Shown: positions 19,727-31,410, counted from the stretch's first letter. The stretch is DNA of 64,000 nt from Pristionchus mayeri (GCA_036245805.1 BTRK01000002.1:24049067-24113066), one strand, 5' to 3'. Numbers and translations are program-made. Notes: generated by a model not told the origin, from the sequence alone.

Positions 19727-19981
19727 TTAGTTTAAGATAATTACGGCGTTCTGCATGAATGCTATGCTTTCGGATAAAGAGGAGAGAGCAGCTGAGGAGT
19801 GGTTGGTAATATCGTAGTCGTGCACAACGGGCATTCCCTCCTCGAGACTTTGATCACTACCACTATTGGAGACGTCATCATCGATATTACTCTGAGAGTA
19901 AAATCGATTGATTGGATAGAGATCAACACAAGGGATCCAAGCACACACACCATGACATCTCATCCTCACAATTAGATTCAT
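19727..19981 (-). CDS. Hypothetical 84-aa frame
   Basis: The minus-strand ORF starts MNLIVRMRCHG and has an acidic, serine-rich middle (NIDDDVSNSGSDQSLEEG). An overlapping frame starts with a signal-peptide-like MVCVLGSLVLISIQS. No domain is recognised and there is no splice context. It may be chance. Confidence 0.2.
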   Translation of the reverse strand: MNLIVRMRCHGVCAWIPCVDLYPINRFYSQSNIDDDVSNSGSDQSLEEGMPVVHDYDITNHSSAALSSLSESIAFMQNAVIILN

Positions 19982-20282
19982 CGTAATTTCTGTTTAGCTG
20001 TTCGCGCTGTATCCTTCATCCCTTTTGAACAATTATCATATGGATTTATTCTATACATTCCTCAAAATATTAGAGAACTGCTCAAATTTGAAGGAAGCTA
20101 AAAGAACGAGATGATGCGAGTGACGGCATCGGTATCTCTCCACTCCTCCTCTGCACTCTCTTTTCTCCCTCTCCTTTTATGAACATTTGCAAATACGCAC
20201 TTCCTGAGTAATAACATCGAAAGGACGCATCACATGAATATATACCAGAGGTCTTCTGAGAAATTGCATGAAATATATCAAC

Positions 20283-21595
20283 ACGGGATACAAAAACTTC
20301 AAATTACTTCAATTCCTTCGCTACTATCAGGGTTAATGTATCCCTGGTTAATGACTTTCCAGTGCGAGTTGCAAAGCCGTCAAGTAGAAATTACCTAAAA
20401 TACGGCTCTCAAAATTTTGAAAATTCAAAAATCGATAAATCGTTCAAAATTGAGTAGTCAAGTCGACCAAAAAAGAGAAACCGGCACGACGAGGCGAACA
20501 AGTTTGATGTTGAGCATGAAACGGTACATCAAACGATAAATTTAGGAAATTTGGAGTGATTTGTTGATCATTTTTTTGACCCGAAAACTGGCTCTCTTGA
20601 AAAAGATTATTACAATGTTCCCTGAGTTCTCTTCAGATTCAGAATCTACGCACTTTTCTACCCTAGATATCATCTTTTCAAAGAAATTATAGCCAAATAA
20701 AATTTTTCCGAACGGTTCAAATAACCGAATTTTTGTAAAACTCGACCTATTTATCAGATATTTATGATTGTAGACACCGTTTACTACCTCCAATTGCGTT
20801 CAAATTTTGTACAGGAGTCGCACTGGAGCATACAAACGTGTTCATATGCAAAAATCACCAAAATGGAAAAATTTGAAATTTCGAGTTTTCGACCATTTTG
20901 GCCCAAAAATCGAAATTTCAAAATTTTTCCATTTTGGTCATTTTTGCATATGAATACTTTTATAAGCTATAGTGCGACTCCTGTAAAAAATTTTTAACGC
21001 AATTGGAGGTAGTAAACGGTGTCTACAATCATAAATATCTGATAAATAGGTCCAGTTTTACAAAAATTCGGTTATTTGAACCGTTCGGAAAAATTTTATT
21101 TGGCGATAATCTCTTTGAAAGGATGATATCTAGGGTACAAAACGTGCGTAGATTCTGAATCTGAAGAGAACTCAGGGAACATTGTAATAATCTTTTAAAG
21201 CGAGCCAGTTTTCGGGTCAAAAAATGATCAACAAATCACGTTTCCAAATTTCCTAAATTTATCAGTTGATGTACCGTTTCATGCTCAACATCAAACTTGT
21301 TCGCCTCGTCGTGCCGGTCATTTCTTTTTTTGGTCGACTTGACTACTCAATTTTGAACGATTTTATCGATTTTTGAATTTTCAAAATTTCGAGAGCCGTA
21401 TCTACTTCTACTTTCTACTTTCTCCTTTCTACTTCTACTTTCTACTTCTATAATTTCTACTTGACAGCTTTCTACTTGACTGGTAATTTCTACTTGACAG
21501 CTTTGCAACTCGCACTAGAAAGTTCTTAACCAGGGATACATTAATCCTGATAGTAGCGAAGGAATTAGAGAAATTTGAAGTTTTTTGTATCCCGC
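20283..21595. mobile_element. 1.3 kb foldback element
   Basis: The outer words GGGATACAAAAACTTCAAAT (20285) and TTGAAGTTTTTTGTATCCC (21577) are inverse. The arms stay nearly perfect reverse complements to a centre near 20920. The right arm has a local expansion of TTCTACTTTCTAC words at about 21405-21490 that the left arm lacks. There is no transposase frame; the ORFs here come in mirrored pairs and are not genes. Confidence 0.85.
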
Positions 21596-21839
21596 CACAT
21601 GCGATCTCTCATAGGACCTCTGATACTTCAGTTACGAGCGAGATGCACTTTAAAACATTCCGAATTATTCATTCTCTCCTCCTCATCCGTCCAATTTTAT
21701 TTGTATCTGTTTGCTCACCGCCTTAGCGGTTGACACGTGAATGTTCCCTCTCATCCTTCCTCTACTTCTCGTTTCCCTATTGGGATCGGTACCGTTAATT
21801 GTCATAATCTTAAATTATCATACTTAATTCCAAATTCTC

Positions 21840-22230
21840 TTCTGCGGCGGTCCGACCAAGCGTCTTGTGCAATCTAAGCAACACGATAATCTGCTCGAAC
21901 TGCCGCCGTACCAAGCTGAAAAAATTTCCGCCTCGAATTCCCTTCTCCTCTGCCCTCTTGAGGCAGGGGAGGGAGTGATCTACCCCCTCGAGACAGCGGA
22001 AAAGGGTCACTGTTTCCGCTCCCTAGCGGAAAATGGGGAGAGAGAGCGAGGGAATAGGAGAGGATCAGACAGCGAGAGAGCGGAATATATTTTCGACTTG
22101 CTCGAGAGCAAGTCGAATTTTTTCCGCTTCCTTTTTTTCTCTGTCTCTCTTACATAGCTTCCCTCTCTCGCTCTCGAGCGGAAAAGAGTGTCGAATTTCA
22201 TTTTCCGCTTCCGGGTGGGTGAAACAAATC
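21840..22230. repeat. Purine/pyrimidine inverted-repeat patch
   Basis: GCGGAAAA and TTTTCCGC words alternate through this patch. A 26-bp hairpin (TTCGACTTGC-TCGA-GCAAGTCGAA) lies at 22093-22118. Open frames on both strands reflect the biased composition. Confidence 0.6.
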
Positions 22231-22639
22231 AGTTCTCGATTCAAATACAGTACTTACGCAAGTTGGATGCGGACGACTGCACGGGAATAATTTGAATTTT
22301 GTTTTCAAACGTTGTCAATTAAACGTTGTTTTGGCTAATTATTATAGCGCTTTTGTTGTTTAATTAGTGTACGTCGAGTGAATAGGTTAAGGGAGGTTGT
22401 TTTGATTGTGATTATGAGGCGCTTAGTGATTGCGGAGACGTGTAATCATCGTTTTAATGTTTAGCATTTAAATCATAGTTTTTTTCGTAATCGATCATTA
22501 GCGTGCTATTATCGCGTTGATTAATATTTTCGCGATTAATTGCTTCATTTTCAGCTACACACAAGCCCGTTGCTGTGCACTCGCGCTTCCGTGCTCGTCA
22601 GTTCGCCGGGGCCCGGCGAAAGGTTGGATATTATATTGT
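22231..22639. other. Intergenic, no gene recognised
   Basis: AT-rich sequence; an acceptor-like ttttcag at 22549 precedes a short open stretch with no recognisable domain. Confidence 0.3.
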
Positions 22640-23045
22640 TTCCATTAGGGTTGATGGGATGAGAGAGCATATTTGGTATTCGAGGCCTCGAAAATCTCCC
22701 TTTTATCGGATTTTTTACTCGAAACCAATGAGGCTCGACTGCGAGAGTAAGGGCCAACTCTGGCCTCTAGGATAACGGCTTGAGCAGCTCGAAATGTAAT
22801 GCTCATTCGCGTTCCTATGCTTATCTCTCCCATTCCACGTTTTTTTTCTGATTGTCTTTCAAGTTAATTATCATAGTTATGATTACGATCGATATATGCC
22901 AGAAGTTCTAATCGAATCTGAATCAAATCTAGGGGGCGAGGGTCGACCCTTTACTCTCGCAGTCGAAATTTGTTTCGCTCCATATCTGACCAAACAGACT
23001 TTCGCTTCGAGGCTCGAATTTATTTCATCAACCCTATTTTCTATA
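22640..23045. repeat. Decayed inverted repeat
   Basis: AGGGTTGATG..CGAGGC..CGACTGCGAGAGTAAGGG on the left (22646-22755) is mirrored by ACTCTCGCAGTCG..GAGGCTCG..CATCAACCCT on the right (22950-23035). The arms are diverged. It is probably an old foldback. Confidence 0.5.
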
Positions 23046-23489
23046 AATTGTATTTGCGATAAGTATGTGGACTGGATTTTGTTGGTGTACTATGTAAATA
23101 ATGCCCCACGTGTTGTGACTGCGTAGTGGACGACAATATATGATGCGATCACATTTATTGCTAAGATAGCTGATATATCCCATTGCTTGTGTGTATAAAT
23201 GTGAAGTTTTTCAATGCGATTCAAAGGTTATATATCCTCCCGTTAATGGGGTATCTAAAAATATAAATACATTTGTTGCGAAGTTAAGAATATTTTATCT
23301 TCAGTTGGGTTATCGTTATATTAATTCATGCTATAATTATGTCAAGGAGTAAGGTGGAGAATGATATGCGATAATAAAATAAAACGCGATTTACTAAAGC
23401 TTCCTTGCTTCTATATGTCTAGTTGTTCCTTGGCCAAAATTTTTTTGTTTGGTATATGTGGTAGAATGTTGACATAGGGTGTTCGTTAA

Positions 23490-23579
23490 GAGGATGGGGG
23501 GGGGGGGGGGTATTAGGGAAGCGTATTACATTTATAACCAGCCGATGCCCCCCGCCTTCGGCGAGGGTCTTCGACTGGT
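23490..23579 (+). mobile_element. Helitron-like 3' terminus
   Basis: A hairpin with a TTCG loop region (CCCCCGCC-TTC-GGCGAGGG, about 23549-23567) is followed by TCTTCGACTGG and T. This has the hairpin-spacer-CTRR-T layout of a Helitron end. A run of about 18 G lies just upstream at 23495. I did not identify the 5' end. Confidence 0.45.
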
Positions 23580-23674
23580 TTCGCGAGTCGCGGATAACTT
23601 ATCACACTGCACCACCAAATACCCACCCTCCACGGTCCTTTTCCTCGTTTTCGGACGTTGATACTCCATTTGGA

Positions 23675-24015
23675 ATATTCTGGAAGATTTCCGCCATTTT
23701 CTCCTCCTTTTTTTGGAAGGTTCCCATAATTCCCCTCTTTTCTTGGAAGATTCTGGAAGATTTCCGCCGTTTTTTGCTCCTCTTTTTTGGAAGGTTCCCG
23801 TCGTTCCCCTCTTTTTTGAAGATTCTGGAAGATTCCCGCCGTTTTCTCCTCCTTTTGGGTGGTTCTAGAAGGTCCCAGTCGTTCCCCTCTTTTTTTGAAG
23901 ATTCTGGAAGATTCCCGCCGTGTTCTCCTCCTTTTGGAAGGTTCTAGAAGGTTCCCGTCGTTCCCCTCTTTTTGGAAAGTTCTGGAAGGTTCAAGCCGTT
24001 TTCTCCTCTTTGGAA
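23675..24015. repeat. Minisatellite, about 70-80 bp period
   Basis: The words GAAGATTYCCGCC, TTTTCTCCTC, GAAGGTTCCCGTCG and TTCCCCTCTTTT recur in order about 4.5 times. The 182-codon minus-strand ORF over this region (repeating NLPEYSK- and GRRESS-like words) is a by-product of the repeat. Confidence 0.8.
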
Positions 24016-24112
24016 TATTATGGTTATGGAAAGTGCAGGGATGTTTTTCCGACCTCCCCACTGGCCCCGCCCATCTATTTCACAATCCGGTCATACACGG
24101 AGACATTGCGCT

Positions 24113-25342
24113 TTCTATCACGCCATTCACGAGAGAATCGAGCTAAAATTGCCATTCCTGGGAATGGAGCTGAAATCGTGAAATGAGTTCTAACCGGTTT
24201 CTGGCACCCTGAGGCATGTCTAACTGACCCCTGAAATTTTTTTGTGCATACTTAATCGTGGAGCTGCCTAGTTGACGTCCGAGTGGCCCCATATATATTT
24301 TTTGAGCTCTATACAAACCAATTTCTCTAAAAAGAACCCATTTTTTAAAGAGTGGTACACTGTAGGTCTATGTCCTCAAAAAAATGTAGGTAAAGCAGCA
24401 GCTGAAATTTTCACAGTAGATGCAACTCACAAGGGAATGGTACGCGCACTCGGTAAAATTATGGAATCTGACATACTGGGCCTCACTCAGGACCATGAGC
24501 ACACTCGAAATCATGTTTCAGAAAATGCACGATTTTTGTTTTGAGCAAGATAAATCGATGAATGGATCGGGGTGCGAATAGCCGCATGGGATGTGTTATG
24601 TTATCCAGTGAGCGCGTTCTCCAGCCAAAACAAAAATCGCGCATTTTCTGAAACACGGTTTCGAATGAACTTCTTGTCCAGATCGAGGTCCAATATGTCA
24701 GATTCCATAATTTTATCGAGTGCTCGTACCATTCCCTTGTCAGCGAGAGCTTTCCAATAAGTGTTTTTTGCGAAAAAAATGCGGGCACGGTGGTGAGACT
24801 TTCGCCCTTTTATCTTCGTCTGGATCGTTTGAACTTTATTTTTCAACGGGGATAGCTATAGGAAATCGATCATGTTCGGCCAAGCGCTCCGTAAAGAGCG
24901 GTGTGAAATTAATTCGCTTGTGGAAAATAAAGTTCAAACGATCCAGACGAAGTTAAAAGGGCGAATGTCTCACCACAGTGCCCGCATTTATTTTTCGCAA
25001 AACATTTGAAAGCTCTCGCTGAGCTGCATCTACTGTGAGTGAAAATTTCAGCTGCTGCTTTACCTACATTACCTTAAAAAAATTAGCTGCTTTTGAGGAC
25101 ATAGACCTACAGTGTACCACTCTTAAAAATGGGTTTTTAGAGAAATTGGTTTGTATAGATCGATAGAGCTCAAAAAATATATATGGGGCCACTCGGACGT
25201 CAACTAGGCAGCTCCACGATTAAGTATGCACAAAAAAAGATTTCGGGGGTCAGTTAGACATGCCTCAGGGTGCCCGAAACCGGTTAGAACTCATTTCGCA
25301 ATTCCCATGCTCGGCTCGATTCTCTCATTAGAGGCGTAATAT
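24113..25342. mobile_element. 1.2 kb foldback element
   Basis: The ends ACGCCATTCACGAGAGAATC (24120) and GATTCTCTCATTAGAGGCG (25319) are inverse, and the arms remain complementary through most of the element. Words such as TAAAGCAGCAGCTGAAATTT recur in mirror. Diverged fragments of the same family occur at about 39860-40080, 40960-41150 and 43560-43790. There is no transposase. Confidence 0.85.
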
Positions 25343-25399
25343 ACATGTATTGATGGCTGATTGGGGTTTTATAAAAAATATTCAGGTGTATATCAAGGG

Positions 25400-26679
25400 A
25401 GCTCAGTCGGACTTTATTGTTCGACAAGTACATTCTCGTAGAGAACATCTTGTTTTTTTTTAATCCGTCAAATGAAGTGGGTGGCAATGCCAAGAGGATT
25501 GATGCTTGGAAGGCAGTCGTGGATGAGACTAACAAGTATTTCTTGAATAATGTATATGGTGGCACAATCGTATATCATTGAAGAGCTTTCCCCGATAATA
25601 CTATTAGAGTGGAACAGGCGATGAGCCACTTTAAGACGAAAAAGGAGGAAATGAGGAAATTGATAGCTGCTAAGAATGCGTGAGCTTTCATATCCTGAAT
25701 AATTAGAATCAATGATAATTAGCTATCGCAACGGTACGGGCGGTGGGACTGACCCAACATTAGAAAAGGCTGCCCGAAAGTTGGAAAATCCATCGGAGAT
25801 CCAATCGATGATGGTTGAATTAATAATGAAGCATCCCGGTGCTATGGGCGTCGGTCCTGCTTCGTTGGAGACAGGAGTAGAGGTAGATATAGGAATATAT
25901 ATCGAATAGTTGATAACGATTATTTGAAGAGTTCAATTGTTTCTTCTTCTGTTGGTTCGGATTCCTTAATGTCCATTCCATCCTCATCTTCGAGTAGGAA
26001 ACGCAAGGCGATTTCTACAGCAACTTTCGAAAGAGCAAAGGTTTTTTAGTGTAGTATTTGCTATGAGAGGGTTTTTTTACGTGAATGCACTTTTGTTATA
26101 GAACCAATCTGTTGCTGAATTTCTGAGGACGAGCCAGTCCGATCGGGAAAGTAATGCTACCGTGTTGGGTTTCCGTCGTGAGGTTATAACATATATCAAT
26201 GCAACAGGATACAGATGATTATAGCCCATTTCCAAACGCCCGAGGGAGGGTTTGAACTCGGATGTTGATAGCAATAAGGTCAGATTTCAACGCTACGTGC
26301 AGTGAAATCTGTTTTTTTTAAGGATGATATTTCGATCGTTTCTAACGATGCTCTGGTTATGGAATTAAGGAGTCAGTTGAATGAGAAATCTAGAATGATT
26401 GAGAATGCAAAATTATTGGTTAGTACTCAATACTAGATTTTCCTCGAAGTATGTTGTTATAATTCTAGCTAGTTAACTCCAGTGGTGACATCCCTAGGGA
26501 GGAACTTAAGCGTATCCTATTCCCGGTATGTAGATTGTAATAGTGAATCATACGCGAGTATTTGTAATTTAACAGGATCAGCCAATTTCGAATTGCCATC
26601 ATGATCTTATCGAATTAGATGGGGATAGCACTGCCTCAGATAGTGAACTGTTCACTGGACCGTGCACTTCGAAAGATTA
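25400..26679 (+). pseudogene. Harbinger MYB/SANT-like accessory protein, disrupted
   Basis: Coding-like exons read NPSNEVGGNAKRIDAWKAVV, then IRVEQAMSHFKTKKEEM, then YRNGTGGGTDPTLEKAARKL. This is the layout of the Myb/SANT-like DNA-binding proteins that accompany PIF/Harbinger transposases. Later exons (AEFLRTSQSDRESNA, VMELRSQLNEKSRMIENA, REELKRILFP, ending FTGPCTSKD at 26679) have GT-AG borders. A TGA near 25578 interrupts the SANT region in frame. The junction after ASLETGVE cannot be joined in phase without an intron under about 35 bp. The gene faces the transposase at 26990-28150 tail to tail. Confidence 0.6.
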
Positions 26680-26989
26680 GATTATTGATAGAATTCGTGA
26701 ATATTATAAAAAGATTGTTATGTTAACTGGGATTTATGTGTTATTGTTCTCTCTCACGTTCTATAGTTATGATAAAGTTGGGATTTGCACCTCTAAAATT
26801 TCTTTTCGAATATCCATGTGTCTCGGTTCATATATCTTTCTTGCTCAATTAGCCTCTTTCAGCAGACCAATATCATACATTTTTTTCCAAATTGAGAAGA
26901 ATGGAGACTTGAAGGTTTGAATCGATAATATAACTCGCCGAACGTCATTTATTCATTGTAATTGCCTATTTTTTTCACTGACGAGTAAC

Positions 26990-28150
26990 TTAGAGGCTAG
27001 CAGCAATAACAGCTCGGACGTTTCTACTAGCGGGAGGGAGGGGGCATACTCTATGGATGAAACCTCTGCCCCTCTGAAGTCCATGTCCTCTGTCCAATCC
27101 GTAGTTCCATAGGACAGCTGCAGCGAGGACGAATCGAGCGCACTTCTCAGGCGTATAACGCAGTCTTGAGCAGAGCGCAGGGAATCTCTTCTTGAGCATT
27201 CCGAAGACTTGTTCAACAATTACTCTTGTCTTGCAGTGCAACTTGTTGAAACGAGTCTCCTTAGCGTTAGAGGGACGAGCAAATGGGGTCATCACTCGAG
27301 CCCCGTTGCTGTACCCCTTATCTCCGAGGATTGCATAGCCATGGGGACAATTCAGGGAGTTAAGTGCTCTTCTAGCTGTGCTATTTTCGAAAACGAAGCT
27401 ATCATGAGTGGATCCCGGGTATCGTGGATTGCAATACAATATTCTGCCCCAAAAGTCAACAATGAAAGTACAATTGAGGGCGGAGTATCCCTTCCTGCAT
27501 CTGAAGGTATTGTTAGATGCAGGGGGTGTGTCGATTCTAATCAGGGTTCCATCGACCGCGCCAATGACGTTAGGAAGGCCACAGATACGCGAAAAATCCG
27601 CACTTGCCCTTCTGTAAGAGAATGAGTTTAGGGGATGCCCGTAATGATTATCCTTTTGAGGGAATAAGCATGGATTACGATAACAAGTACGAAGTTTATC
27701 ACCTCCTCCATCTTGCATCCTGAACTGGGAATCTAATGAAGAATGAGACCACAGTAGGATCCGTTAGGCCATGAACGACTCGATTGATGATATTAGATGC
27801 AGTCTGCTGACTGCATCCGAAACGGTCACAGACGAGGGATTGAAACCCGTTCGTGCCGATGGATGATAGGAAGAGAAGGACCTAAGATTCACCCCAGTCA
27901 CAGATAATGATCACGATAACTAATTGACCTGATTTTCCTTGGAGAGAGTGAGTCCATTCTGATTTGGCTGGGCCAGATACGGGTCTACTATCTGCACCAA
28001 ATCAGAGATTGCTCCTTTATCGAACTTTATCTTCTTCCGAAAGATTCCATTATTCCGAAGTGTGAGTGGACTTATGCGATTGTACGCAATGTTGTGTTGC
28101 CTGCGGCGGGCGAGGGCGAGCATCAGTAAACTGGATAAATGAAGGTGCAA
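26990..28150 (-). CDS. PIF/Harbinger transposase, intact
   Basis: There are three exons: 28150-27929, 27881-27703 and 27611-26990. They join with GT-AG introns to 1023 nt, giving 340 residues with no stop. The N-terminal part has the helix-turn-helix-like segment (SLVCDRFGCSQQTASNII). The DDE_4-type nuclease domain follows: VIGAVDGTLIRID (first Asp), GSTHDSFVFENS, AILGDKGYSNGARVM (second Asp) and RVIVEQVFGMLKKRFP (Glu). It would cut and paste the element, normally together with a MYB/SANT partner. The neighbouring partner is broken, so this copy may rely on another. Terminal inverted repeats of the whole element were not identified. Confidence 0.85.
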
Positions 28151-28262
28151 AAAAACGAATTACGAGGAGCAATAAGCGTAGAAAATGTTTTTATCTAATC
28201 TACATTCTTCCTTATTGAGAATTTGCACTGTGTCAGATTTACGATTGATATGTGCATTTCAG

Positions 28263-28552
28263 AGATCCTGAGGGCTCTCGGGTGCATCCTCACTGCCGTT
28301 CACGAGGCTATGCTCAACGACATCGTCTTCCCCGCAGAGGTTGTTGGAAAGAGAACCCGCATAAAGCTCGACGGAAAGAGGATCATCAAGGTTTGAGTTT
28401 TGCTTCATAATGGTGGAGGGAGTACATTATGTACGCAGAACATTGTTTCTCTCCAGGTCCACCTCGACAAGGCCCAGCAGACGAATGTTGAACACAAGGT
28501 TCAGACTTTCGCGTCGGTTTACAAGCACCTGACTGGAAAGGACGTCACATAG
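28263..28552 (+). pseudogene. rps-7: Ribosomal protein S7, 5'-truncated copy
   Basis: Two exons, 28263-28390 and 28457-28552, encode the C-terminal part of ribosomal protein S7: [62 protein letters not shown] and stop. The family continues a few residues past KDV-, so the stop comes slightly early. The N-terminal two thirds are not found; the Harbinger transposase lies immediately upstream. The intron is canonical, so this is a DNA-level duplicate or a gene cut by insertion, not a processed pseudogene. The exon's first residues (ILRALGC) do not look like S7. Confidence 0.8.
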
Positions 28553-28722
28553 TTAGCCCATCTTCGAAGTATTGATTTCATCCCTAATGTTTAATTCCCA
28601 ATGTTTATTCTAGTCGATTTTTTTGCTTCGCGGCTTCTTGTATAAAGTATTTTTTGTTTGGCAGTTTCCTATAAGGTACTATCCTTCCCGCGATGGGTTA
28701 CCTTTGAATAATGTAGTCTTAG

Positions 28723-30098
28723 GATATCTTGAGCGTATCCGACTCCCCTCTGAGGACTGTTCCTCTGTATGCTGCATGGATGGTCTACGACTGGGACACT
28801 GCCGAGACTGGGGGCAGACCCATCGTGAGTCTCTCTCTCTCTTCCTCTCAATTGAGGGCTCCTTGCAGGGAATGTGTCGGGAGAACATTGGATGGAATCT
28901 CTTCGCTGACTACTTCCCTCTCAAACTGGTGAAGACTGCTGATTTGTCCCCGGGAGGAACTACATCGAGGGGTCAGTCAATAAGTCTCTCCACGAATTGA
29001 CATTACAATGAGCATTACGGTGCTGCCAGACTGATCATTGATAGTCCTTCTTTGAGATCTCATCCTCACGGAGTTCTCTCTATCGGCCCTTGTGCTACTT
29101 TCCTCACTGAGTCGACGGGATTCAGCAAGCTCTTCCCTGGAATGACTGCCAAGTGAGCATTTTCTACTTCCTCCTCTTTCTTTCATAGGTACTGTACCCA
29201 CGTTTGTTACAGTATCCTCACACTCAACGGCCAGTTCTGGTTTCCCCTTCGACGCGAGTTCGGATTCGCAATTGGTGAGAGATTGGCGATAAAATCAGGG
29301 TGATCTTCGATCTCTCAGGTGGGGCAGAATCTTCTCGTGCCTCTCTCAAATTGTCACTCAGGAATCCCGGGAAGGTAATTCACTTTACAAGTCTATTTTC
29401 TCATTCTGTACAGGGTCGAGCCATCGGGATCGTCTTCGGTGGTCTGAATGAGTCACTCATGGCGAGCCCAGGAAGACACGACCTCAAACTTCTCAATCGA
29501 AGGGGATTCTGCAGATTCGCACTCCAATTCGGGTCGGTCCCTCTCTTCTTTCTCTCCCCTCTCCCCTCTCCCTCACTTCTCTCTTTTGTCAGTGCCGACC
29601 TCGTTCCTCTCTATCACTTCGGGGAGCGAATTATTCGACCAGGCAGTGGGCATCGATGAACAGAATGTGAAGAACATGCAGGTACGTCCCTACCCATCCC
29701 TCCTACCTCTCCCCCTTCCTCCCCTGCAGGCTCGTATTCGCAATCTCATTGGCTTCTGCCCCCCTCTTCCGTTGGGTCGAAGTCTACTCAATCTTCCGTG
29801 GGGAAGCATTTTTCCCTATCGGTGAGCTCCCTCAAGAGAGATCAGAGATCAACTACTCATCCTTGCAGCAAACCAGTGACTTCTGTGATGGGGGCGCCGA
29901 TTCGAGTGGACAGAGTGGATAATCCGACGGATCTGGAGGTGGGGAGAGGGGAGAGAGGAGGGGGGAGGAAGCATCTCTCTTTCTGTCTTTCAGGTGGATC
30001 CCCCCCATCAAAAGTACTGCGATGCTCTCGTTGAACTGTTCGAGAAGCACAAGTCTCTCTACAATGTTCCCGAGAATCAACACATCAACGTCAACTGA
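28723..30098 (+). pseudogene. DGAT2-family acyltransferase, probably frameshifted
   Basis: About ten exons read as a diacylglycerol/monoacylglycerol acyltransferase of the DGAT2 family, ER membrane enzymes making triacylglycerol. They include [110 protein letters not shown] and ADLVPLYHFGE. The C-terminus is KPVTSVMGAPIRVDRVDNPT .. ALVELFEKHKSLYNVPENQ. The HPHG catalytic motif is present. At about 29621-29630 the frame shifts by one between HFGE and ELFDQAVGIDEQNVKNMQ. The junction 28971/29045 is also out of phase by one. The first membrane segment and start codon are missing. It is either a young pseudogene or carries sequencing errors. Confidence 0.75.
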
Positions 30099-30390
30099 TT
30101 CCTCCCGCTGTAGGTCATGAGATAGACTGCTCTAGATTATCGATTCATTGGTTGTACATTGCCTTATCATTGCCCCTCCACCATCCATCTAGAATTCCTC
30201 CGTCCCATCCAGTCTCAAGGATATACACTTGTTTTACCTCACTATGTAATCTAAGCGGGAAGAAGGTCCACACCCCCCCCCCCTCCCACCCATTCGCATA
30301 TCGCTACCTTTGTATAAAATATTTTACATTGTTTTAATGGTGATATCCACCCTTTTAAGGGTTACCTTTGAATAATGTTCTTTTTTTTAG

Positions 30391-30824
30391 CAAGATCGGC
30401 AGTAGTCTGGAAGAAGGAAATTGTGAGTGAGGGTGAGTCTTTCTATCATTTCATTTTCGTTCTGAACTCAATTATTATAGTATAATATATGTGATTGAGG
30501 TAGATTTAATCTATTACACTTTCCAATGCGATAGTTACGGTTTAGCCTCGTGACATTCTGAGAGGATATATATAGCATCATACGAACCAATGCATTATAG
30601 GCCTTTTGGTCACAAGCTCCCGAGTGAGCATTCGCAGGATGGAGTCATGTGGAGGGAGAGGTGAGACAAAGCTTATTTTTTACTCCGAGAAAAGATATCT
30701 CCCTCATTGACGTTACATTTGTTGAGAAGTTCCTTTCCTAACTGGCCCATTCAGCCAGCCCGAGCGCCCGACTAGGAGTGACTTCAACGAGGAAGCACCA
30801 AAGACCGGCATTGAAGATATGTGA
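30391..30824 (+). CDS. Possible small 3-exon gene, unknown
   Basis: Three candidate exons occur. One begins after the long ttttttttag acceptor at 30390 (RSAVVWKKEIVSEG to a gtgagt donor). One lies at about 30601-30660 (PFGHKLPSEHSQDGVMWRE). The last is at about 30757-30824 (QPERPTRSDFNEEAPKTG.. stop). The phase between the first two is not certain. No domain is recognised. A 20-bp word upstream of the first exon is shared with the sequence before the DGAT2 exon at 28723. Confidence 0.35.
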
Positions 30825-31410
30825 TATAGAAGATTCACCAATTTCTCGTCCAAGAATCCCTTCCCTCTCTCCATTAATGTAACCATAGATTACGGAATTT
30901 ATTTGCTTTGGTTTTTACTTCGTTTATTGTATCAAATCGGTTCCGTATATCTCTTCGGTCCCGTCGTTTTAGCATTTCTCGCTCTTTCCAAACTTAGATC
31001 CTGCAACGAGGGAGCGACATCGCTACGACGAATTAAAAAACAATCCTCATTCCTCCTCTTTTAAAAAATAATAGCATCTTTCGTTCTTTGTGAATTTGAG
31101 CCATTTTCACATAACAGCAAGTCACGGTTGTGGCGAGCCGCTTCATTGTATTATTTTCTTGAATCTTGTTACGGTTGATCTAGCACCCCTCCCTTCCCAC
31201 GCTCTTTCACAGGTTTTCCGATGGCAGCATCTCTTCGCTTCAACGGGAGTAAGTCACGGTTGTGGCAAACTCCCGCACTTAGAAGGCGCTTCCCATCCCC
31301 CCCCCCTCTCCCTTGTCTCATCCGCGCGCGCTCTCTCTCTTTCACACACTCTCTCGTCTCTGCCCTTCCTAAGGTGTCTCTCTCGCTTGCTGTTTTCTCT
31401 CTTCCGCGAG
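30825..31410. other. Intergenic, low-complexity tracts
   Basis: AGTCACGGTTGTGGC occurs twice (31120 and 31250). C-rich and CT-rich tracts follow. No gene is supported. Confidence 0.35.

Noticed and set aside
20542..21220. ORFs within the 20-21 kb region
   Set aside because: They lie within the foldback and occur as mirrored pairs with no protein features.
23513..24061. 182-codon minus-strand ORF with repeating charged peptide
   Set aside because: It coincides exactly with a minisatellite of 70-80 bp and has no homology or splice context.
29730..29821. Second frameshift in the DGAT2 copy suggested by an alternative reading FRWVEVYSIF
   Set aside because: The original frame (IGFCPPLPLGRS.. 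IFPY then RKPVTSV) matches the family and joins the next exon in phase, so the alternative is chance.
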